Source of the DNA: Lachnospiraceae bacterium
Lineage (GTDB): Bacteria; Bacillota; Clostridia; Lachnospirales; Lachnospiraceae
Assembly (NCBI GenBank): GCA_003447895.1
Contig: DLYC01000007.1
Span: 1 to 9,233, forward strand
DNA: 9,233 nt
Direction: 5' to 3'
This document shows positions 5,691 through 9,233 of the stretch, one piece after another. A model generated the notes under the pieces. That model did not search any database. It worked only from the letters and a program-made list of their open reading frames with translations, and was not told the DNA's origin. A program made the translations under genes and the position numbers. Within the stretch, counting starts at the first letter, position 1, and each line of letters begins with the position of its first letter.

Positions 5691-5969
5691 ATGGACACAT
5701 TACTGGCGAAGGTCAAGGTGGCCCTTCGTATAGTCACAGAGGACTTCGATGGTGAGCTTACCGACCTCATCAACGCGGCCCTTCTTGACATGAATCTCGC
5801 AGGGGTAAGCGAGACAGAACTCGAGGACGCGCTCATCATCCGCGCAGTCATCACGTACTGCAAGATGAACTTCGGCGAGCCGGATCAGTACGACCGGCTG
5901 AAGAAGTCCTACGATGAGCAGAAGGCACAGCTGGGCATGGCTACCGGCTATACCACTTGGAGCTATTGA
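5691..5969 (+). CDS. Head-tail connector protein (HK97 gp6-like, DNA-packaging connector)
   Basis: This 92-residue, largely helical protein fits the Phage_connect_1/HK97 gp6-like family, which forms a ring under the portal and prepares the head for tail joining. Visible family features are the early helix 'LLAKVKVALRIV' (4-15), the acidic turn EDFDGELTDLINAAL and the third helix 'IIRAVITYCKMNFGEP'. The start at 5691 has a very strong AAGGAGGG site (5677-5684) with 6-nt spacing, as expected for re-initiation after the terminator upstream. Its TGA (5967-5969) overlaps the next ATG as TGATG. Confidence 0.85.
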   Translation: MDTLLAKVKVALRIVTEDFDGELTDLINAALLDMNLAGVSETELEDALIIRAVITYCKMNFGEPDQYDRLKKSYDEQKAQLGMATGYTTWSY

Positions 5970-6274
5970 TGGACAGATCTACACCGATCACACTGATTAG
6001 TGAGACCTGGGCACCTGATGAGTATGGTGTGAACCAGCCAACCGAAGCAGAGCATCCGGCATATGCGAACGTCAGAAGCGTGACGCGGGCGGAGTTCTTC
6101 GAGGGCGGCCGTAACGGTCTGAACCCAGAGCTCGAGTTCACGGTCTTTTTCGGCGATTACAGCGGCGAAAGGATTGTGGAGTATAACGGCATCCGTTACA
6201 CGGTTTACCGCACCTATCAGGGCAGAAACGACACCATAGAGCTCTATACCGAAAGGAGAGAGGGAAATGGCTAG
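5969..6274 (+). CDS. Head closure protein (SPP1 gp16/HK97 gp7-like)
   Basis: This 101-residue beta-rich protein matches phage head-closure or head-tail joining proteins, small barrels that plug the portal channel. Features are the N-terminal 'TPITLISETWAPDEYGVNQ', the strand-rich middle with 'EFTVFFGDYSGERIVEYNGI' and the closing 'IRYTVYRTYQGRNDTIELY'. ATG 5969 is chosen as start because GGAG at 5959-5962 lies 6 nt before it and it forms a TGATG junction with the connector gene. A TTG at 5957 would add four residues (MELL) but has no ribosome site. The end overlaps the next gene by 8 bp. Confidence 0.82.
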   Translation: MDRSTPITLISETWAPDEYGVNQPTEAEHPAYANVRSVTRAEFFEGGRNGLNPELEFTVFFGDYSGERIVEYNGIRYTVYRTYQGRNDTIELYTERREGNG

Positions 6275-6674
6275 TCATGCAAGCCGCAGGGTCGGAGTCA
6301 TGAACTTCGGCGCGGTCACGAAGGAGCTTCTGAGGGAATACGGTTATGACGCTAACGATGCGCTCCGTGAACTTCTTCCGGAAGCAGCTGACCAGGCTGT
6401 GAAGGGACTCCGGCAGGACTCCCGGAAGCGTACAGGAATGTATGCGAAAGACTGGGCAAGCAAGGCGGAGCGTGTACGTGGCTATAGTTCGACTTACATC
6501 GTCTATAACCGAAAGCACTACCGCGTGGCGCACCTGCTCGAAAATGACCATCCGTTTCGGAACCAGTACGGAACCACAGGCTCCTGGAAGGGTGACGGAC
6601 GGATCGCAGAGGTCGAGGAGTACACATTTGCATGGCTGGAGTCAGAACTCACTAAAAGGCTCGAGAAATTATGA
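6267..6674 (+). CDS. HK97 gp10-like neck/tail completion protein
   Basis: This 135-residue protein has the layout of HK97-gp10-like proteins: helices with 'LPEAADQAVKGLRQDS', then 'RKRTGMYAKDWA' and the family signature 'YRVAHLLENDHPFRN' (the usual form is HLLE-x-GH-x-R). The family makes part of the neck between head and tail. ATG 6267 has an AAGGAG site (6253-6258) with 8-nt spacing. An internal ATG (6300, Met12) has a closer GGAG and starts MNFGAVTKEL, so the first 11 residues may be non-essential or mis-assigned. The TGA overlaps the next ATG (ATGA). Confidence 0.82.
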   Translation: MASHASRRVGVMNFGAVTKELLREYGYDANDALRELLPEAADQAVKGLRQDSRKRTGMYAKDWASKAERVRGYSSTYIVYNRKHYRVAHLLENDHPFRNQYGTTGSWKGDGRIAEVEEYTFAWLESELTKRLEKL

Positions 6675-7000
6675 GATACAGCGAAGTGTATGATGCGCTC
6701 AAAGAGACAGGCCTGCCTGTCACGTATGAGTTTTGGGAAAACGGCGACATCCCGCCGCTTCCCTATATCGTTTTTACTTACCCCGACAATGATGATTTCA
6801 TCGCAGACAACACAAACTATTCGGAGATCGTCACCCTGCAGGTCGGTCTCTACACAAAGCGCCGCAGCGTTGCAGTGGAGCGAGGTGTCGAGAATGTGCT
6901 GAAGCAGTACTTCACACCGTACCGCAAAACGAGCGACTATGTCAGCGCCGATTCATTGCAGGAAACACTTTACACTTTGGAGGTAGCTATCAATGGCTAA
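6671..7000 (+). CDS. Tail terminator / tail completion protein
   Basis: This 109-residue protein sits just before the major tail protein, where Firmicutes siphophages encode the tail terminator that caps the tube and joins it to the neck. It shows 'LKETGLPVTYEFWENGDIPP' and 'LPYIVFTYPDNDDFIADN', then 'IVTLQVGLYTKRRSVAVERG', a layout common to these short alpha/beta proteins (compare DUF3168-type and lambda gpU-like terminators). Its last part is a strand, 'LYTLEVAING'. There is no good ribosome site. The ATGA overlap at 6671-6674 points to coupling with the gene before it. The assignment leans on position as well as sequence. Confidence 0.72.
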   Translation: MRYSEVYDALKETGLPVTYEFWENGDIPPLPYIVFTYPDNDDFIADNTNYSEIVTLQVGLYTKRRSVAVERGVENVLKQYFTPYRKTSDYVSADSLQETLYTLEVAING

Positions 7001-7556
7001 TAAAGTATTTTATGGTATCGAGAACGTATACTATGCAGTTGCTACCGCTGGAACGGACGGCACACTGACTTACGCCACACCGGTGCGCATTCCTGGTGCT
7101 CGCTCGATCACGCTGTCCAGTTCCGGAGACTCCACTGCATGGCATGCTGACAACGTTACTTATTTTGCGACTGAAGCAAATAACGGATATGAGGGCGACC
7201 TTGTTGTGGCTCTGCTTCCGGACAGCTTCAAGACTGACGTGCTCGGACAGGTAGACGATGCGAAGGGCTTCTTCGTAGAGAAGTCTGACGCGACTCCGAA
7301 AGAGTTCGCGCTGCTCTTCCAGTTCCAGGGCGATGAGAATGCCATCCGTCACTGCATGTACAGATGCACCGCATCTCGCCCGGAAGTATCCAGCTCCACA
7401 GTCGAGGACAACATCGAACCGAACGAGCAGACCATCACAATCACAGCGATGCCGCGCATCTCTGACAAGGTGGTAAAGGCAGAATGCCCGTTTGATGACG
7501 GCGCTGATAGTGCTTATCAGACATGGTTCACTGCTGTCCAGGAACCGACAGCTTAA
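6993..7556 (+). CDS. Major tail protein (tail tube)
   Basis: This 187-residue protein forms the stacked rings of the non-contractile tail tube. It begins MANKVFYGIENVYYAV, a start typical for Firmicutes phi13/TP901-like tube proteins, continues with 'PVRIPGARSITLSSSGDSTA' and 'NNGYEGDLVVALLPDSFKTD', and ends 'AYQTWFTAVQEPTA'. Its length is normal. ATG 6993 has a GGAGGT site (6979-6984) with 8-nt spacing and overlaps the upstream stop by 8 bp. A 21-bp gap with its own ribosome site separates it from the chaperone gene. Confidence 0.9.
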   Translation: MANKVFYGIENVYYAVATAGTDGTLTYATPVRIPGARSITLSSSGDSTAWHADNVTYFATEANNGYEGDLVVALLPDSFKTDVLGQVDDAKGFFVEKSDATPKEFALLFQFQGDENAIRHCMYRCTASRPEVSSSTVEDNIEPNEQTITITAMPRISDKVVKAECPFDDGADSAYQTWFTAVQEPTA

Positions 7557-7577
7557 CTGAAAAACAGGGAGGTATAT

Positions 7578-7919
7578 ATGAAAAAGACCATTACAGTCGG
7601 CGGTAAGGAAGTCCCCTTCAAGGCTACCGCTTCCACTCCTCTGCGGTATAGAGAATTTACCGGCAGAGATCTCTTCAAAGATTTGCTTTCAATTTCTACC
7701 GCATCACAGAGTGGTGCGGTAGATTTTGATAAGTTTGACTCGGAAATCGTGCAGAAGCTCGCCTATGTCATGGCGAAGCAGGCCGATCCGGACATCGCGG
7801 AGTATGTAGACTGGCTTGATGAGTTCGAGCCGTATGACATTTTTCCGGGAGCGACAGGCGCCATTCTTGCGCTATGGGGTGCAAGTCAGGAGCCTCTTTC
7901 AAAAAGTAAAAAAAAATAA
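7578..7919 (+). CDS. Tail assembly chaperone gpG-like (short product)
   Basis: This 113-residue protein is the product made without frameshifting. It carries the conserved 'VPFKATASTPLRYREFTGRD' start of this family, a helical middle ('EIVQKLAYVMAKQAD') and 'YVDWLDEFEPYDIFPGATGA'. In lambda, gpG and the frameshifted gpGT bind the tape measure and recruit tube protein. The ribosome site is GGAGG (7568-7572), 5 nt before the ATG. The final codons are a run of nine A (7908-7916) followed by TAA, which is also the slip site for the longer product. Confidence 0.88.
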   Translation: MKKTITVGGKEVPFKATASTPLRYREFTGRDLFKDLLSISTASQSGAVDFDKFDSEIVQKLAYVMAKQADPDIAEYVDWLDEFEPYDIFPGATGAILALWGASQEPLSKSKKK

Positions 7920-8101
7920 GACAGACGACGCGGCCATTTACGACCGCGTTATTTCTTCTGCGATGCACTGAGCTGGGGCTCAGGATGTCCGACCTGGATG
8001 CGCTGGACATGGGCATGGTCTTCGACATGCTCACAGAGAAAGGCAACGACTCGATAGAGTGGCCGGTCATCGCAACGCAGGAAGATATGGATAGATTTTA
8101 A
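7578..8101 (+). CDS. Tail assembly chaperone gpGT-like, -1 frameshift product
   Basis: A -1 shift in the A9 run (7908-7916) leads from AAA AAA AAA TAA into the frame reading from 7916 to TAA 8099-8101. This gives about 174 residues: 113 from gpG and about 61 from the T part. The T part contains 'RPFTTALFLLRCTELGLRMS' and 'DLDALDMGMVFDMLTEKGND', and ends 'TQEDMDRF', the layout expected of the T domain in Firmicutes siphophages, which binds the tail tube protein. No independent start with a ribosome site exists for this part; the internal ATG at 7985 has none. Two hairpins lie downstream of the slip. The stop overlaps the tape-measure ribosome site. Frameshift direction and site are inferred from the reading frames. 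Confidence 0.82.
7888..7983 (+). promoter_or_regulatory. Programmed -1 frameshift signal: SD-like, A9 slip, two hairpins
   Basis: AGGAG (7888-7892) lies 15 nt before nine A (7908-7916). After an 11-nt spacer comes stem ACGCGG (7928-7933) with CCGCGT (7944-7949), loop of 10 nt. A second stem is CTGAGC (7968-7973) with GCTCAG (7978-7983), loop TGGG. The parts resemble the dnaX-type frameshift signal (SD-like sequence, A-rich slip, stem), though the SD-to-slip distance is longer than in dnaX. Transcriptional slippage on the A9 run is an alternative route to the same product. Confidence 0.6.
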
Positions 8102-8113
8102 AAGGAGGAGCAC

Positions 8114-9233
8114 ATGGCAAGCGGAAGAGTAAAAGGCATCACAGTCGAAATCGATGGCGATACCACTGGCCTACAGGATGCCCTTAAAAATGTAGACAGT
8201 TCTCTTAAAAATACACAGGCACAGCTGAAAGATGTCAACAAGCTGCTGAAGATGGACCCGCACAACACGGAGCTCCTCCGTCAAAAGCAGGAACTGCTCA
8301 GCAAGGCGGCTAAAGATGTCAAAGATAAGCTTGCAACCGAGAAGGAAGCCCTGAAACAGCTGCAGGCAGAAGGTTCTACCGATCCGCGGGCAATCGAGCA
8401 ACAAAACGCCCTAAAGCGGGAGATCATCGCCACAGAGCAGGAACTTAAAAATTATCAGTCACAGATAAAACTGCTTCCGCCGGAACTACAGAAGGTCAGC
8501 GACATCTCCGGAAAGGTAGCAGATAAGACCAGAGGCCTGTCAGCTGCAGCCGCAGGGGTAGGTGCCGCACTGCTCGGCAACGCATACAAGGCGGCGCAGT
8601 CAGCGGACAATCTTGACACACTCAGCCAGAAGACCGGCTTCTCCGTTGAAGAACTGCAGAAGATGCAGTATGCGTCTGCACTCGTTGACGTATCTTTCGA
8701 CACAATGACCGGATCTATGGCGAAGCTGACCAAGAACATGGCAAACGGCTCCGATGCATTCGGAAAGCTCGGCATCTCCGTTAAGGACGAAATGACCGGA
8801 CAGCTGCGAGACGCTAATACCGTATGGTATGAAACGCTCTGGGCGCTGTCCAAGGTTCAAAACGAAACCGAGCGCGATGCCCTCGCCATGGAAATCTTCG
8901 GCAAATCTGCCGCAGACCTGTCCGGTATTGTGGACGATGGCGGTGTTGCCCTGATCGGCTACGGAAAAGAAGCCGAAGACCTCGGGCTAATCCTGTCTCA
9001 GGACAGCGTAACTGCGGCGCATGAGTTCAATGACGCGATGGACCAGCTCAAGGCAAGAACCGCCCAGGCGTTCCTGGAAGCGGGCGCTTCCCTTGCGGAG
9101 ACACTCGTCCCGGCACTAGAAAATCTTGTCGAAGTCATCACGGGAGTGCTCCAATGGTTCAGCGATCTCGATGGAGGCACGCAGGCCTTCATTCTTACCA
9201 TCCTCGGCCTTGTGGCAGCCATCTCGCCGATCG
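8114..9233 (+). CDS. Tail tape measure protein, N-terminal part
   Basis: The gene runs off the window end after 373 codons. The tape measure sets tail length and is ejected into the host with the DNA. It opens 'GRVKGITVEIDGDTTGLQDA' (4-23), then 'AQLKDVNKLLKMDPHNTELL' (36-55), the standard start of Firmicutes TP901-like tape measures. A coiled coil covers about 25-130, an Ala-rich segment 143-160, and the conserved 'LDTLSQKTGFSVEELQKMQY' 167-186. 'QAFILTILGLVAAISPI' (357-373) is the beginning of a hydrophobic, possibly membrane-active stretch. The start has AAAGGAGGAG (8101-8110), GGAGG being 5 nt from the ATG. The upstream chaperone stop is 12 bp away, so expression is likely coupled. Confidence 0.92.
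   Translation, partial: MASGRVKGITVEIDGDTTGLQDALKNVDSSLKNTQAQLKDVNKLLKMDPHNTELLRQKQELLSKAAKDVKDKLATEKEALKQLQAEGSTDPRAIEQQNALKREIIATEQELKNYQSQIKLLPPELQKVSDISGKVADKTRGLSAAAAGVGAALLGNAYKAAQSADNLDTLSQKTGFSVEELQKMQYASALVDVSFDTMTGSMAKLTKNMANGSDAFGKLGISVKDEMTGQLRDANTVWYETLWALSKVQNETERDALAMEIFGKSAADLSGIVDDGGVALIGYGKEAEDLGLILSQDSVTAAHEFNDAMDQLKARTAQAFLEAGASLAETLVPALENLVEVITGVLQWFSDLDGGTQAFILTILGLVAAISPI

Noticed and set aside
7915..7971. Third frame after the A9 run reading KTDDAAIYDRVISSAMH before a TGA, suggesting a +1 or -2 shift and then a second shift at CAC TGA
   Set aside because: It looks protein-like for a short stretch. However, the -1 frame gives an uninterrupted T domain with the FTTALFLLRC-ELGL pattern familiar from this family and needs one canonical shift instead of two.

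Overview
The window is a stretch of a temperate-type siphophage or prophage genome with an HK97-like head. It covers the packaging, head, connector and tail genes in the usual order, all on the + strand. The host is most likely a Firmicute, probably a Clostridia-like gut bacterium. This rests on strong AGGAGG-type ribosome sites at most genes, moderate GC content, the architecture (sigma-like late regulator, HNH, terminase, portal, protease, capsid) and tail-chaperone and tape-measure sequences typical of Lachnospiraceae/Oscillospiraceae phages. I cannot name a genus.

Layout. 1-248 is the C-terminal end of a sigma-region-4-like late-gene regulator (ArpU/RinA/DUF1492 type). 249-433 has no gene but is dense in signals: three 7-bp repeats at exact 11-bp spacing, a candidate promoter, a terminator-like hairpin and a candidate H-type pseudoknot, ending 13 nt before the HNH start. 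434-727 is a small HNH endonuclease. 728-838 is an intergenic segment of C-run, A/T repeats and GC-rich sequence, the likely place for the packaging (cos) site; no small terminase gene is seen. 839-2593 is the large terminase, 2580-3794 the portal, 3787-4449 the prohead protease, 4439-5503 the major capsid protein with a fused scaffold-like delta domain, and 5503-5655 a 50-residue protein whose stop codon lies in the loop of an intrinsic terminator. 5691-7000 holds the connector, head-closure, HK97-gp10-like and tail-terminator genes. 6993-7556 is the major tail protein. 7578-8101 is the tail-assembly chaperone pair gpG/gpGT, joined by a -1 frameshift at a run of nine A. 8114 to the window end is the 5' part of the tape-measure gene.

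How it works together. The regulator probably drives late transcription from the 249-300 region. HNH and TerL cut and pump DNA through the portal. The protease matures the capsid. The connectors close the head and join it to a non-contractile tail tube, whose length is set by the tape measure folded on gpG/gpGT. Neighbouring genes overlap by 1 to 14 bp, which suggests translational coupling. No defence, lysis, integration or RNA-guided system is visible. The least ordinary element is the structured 5' leader before the HNH gene.
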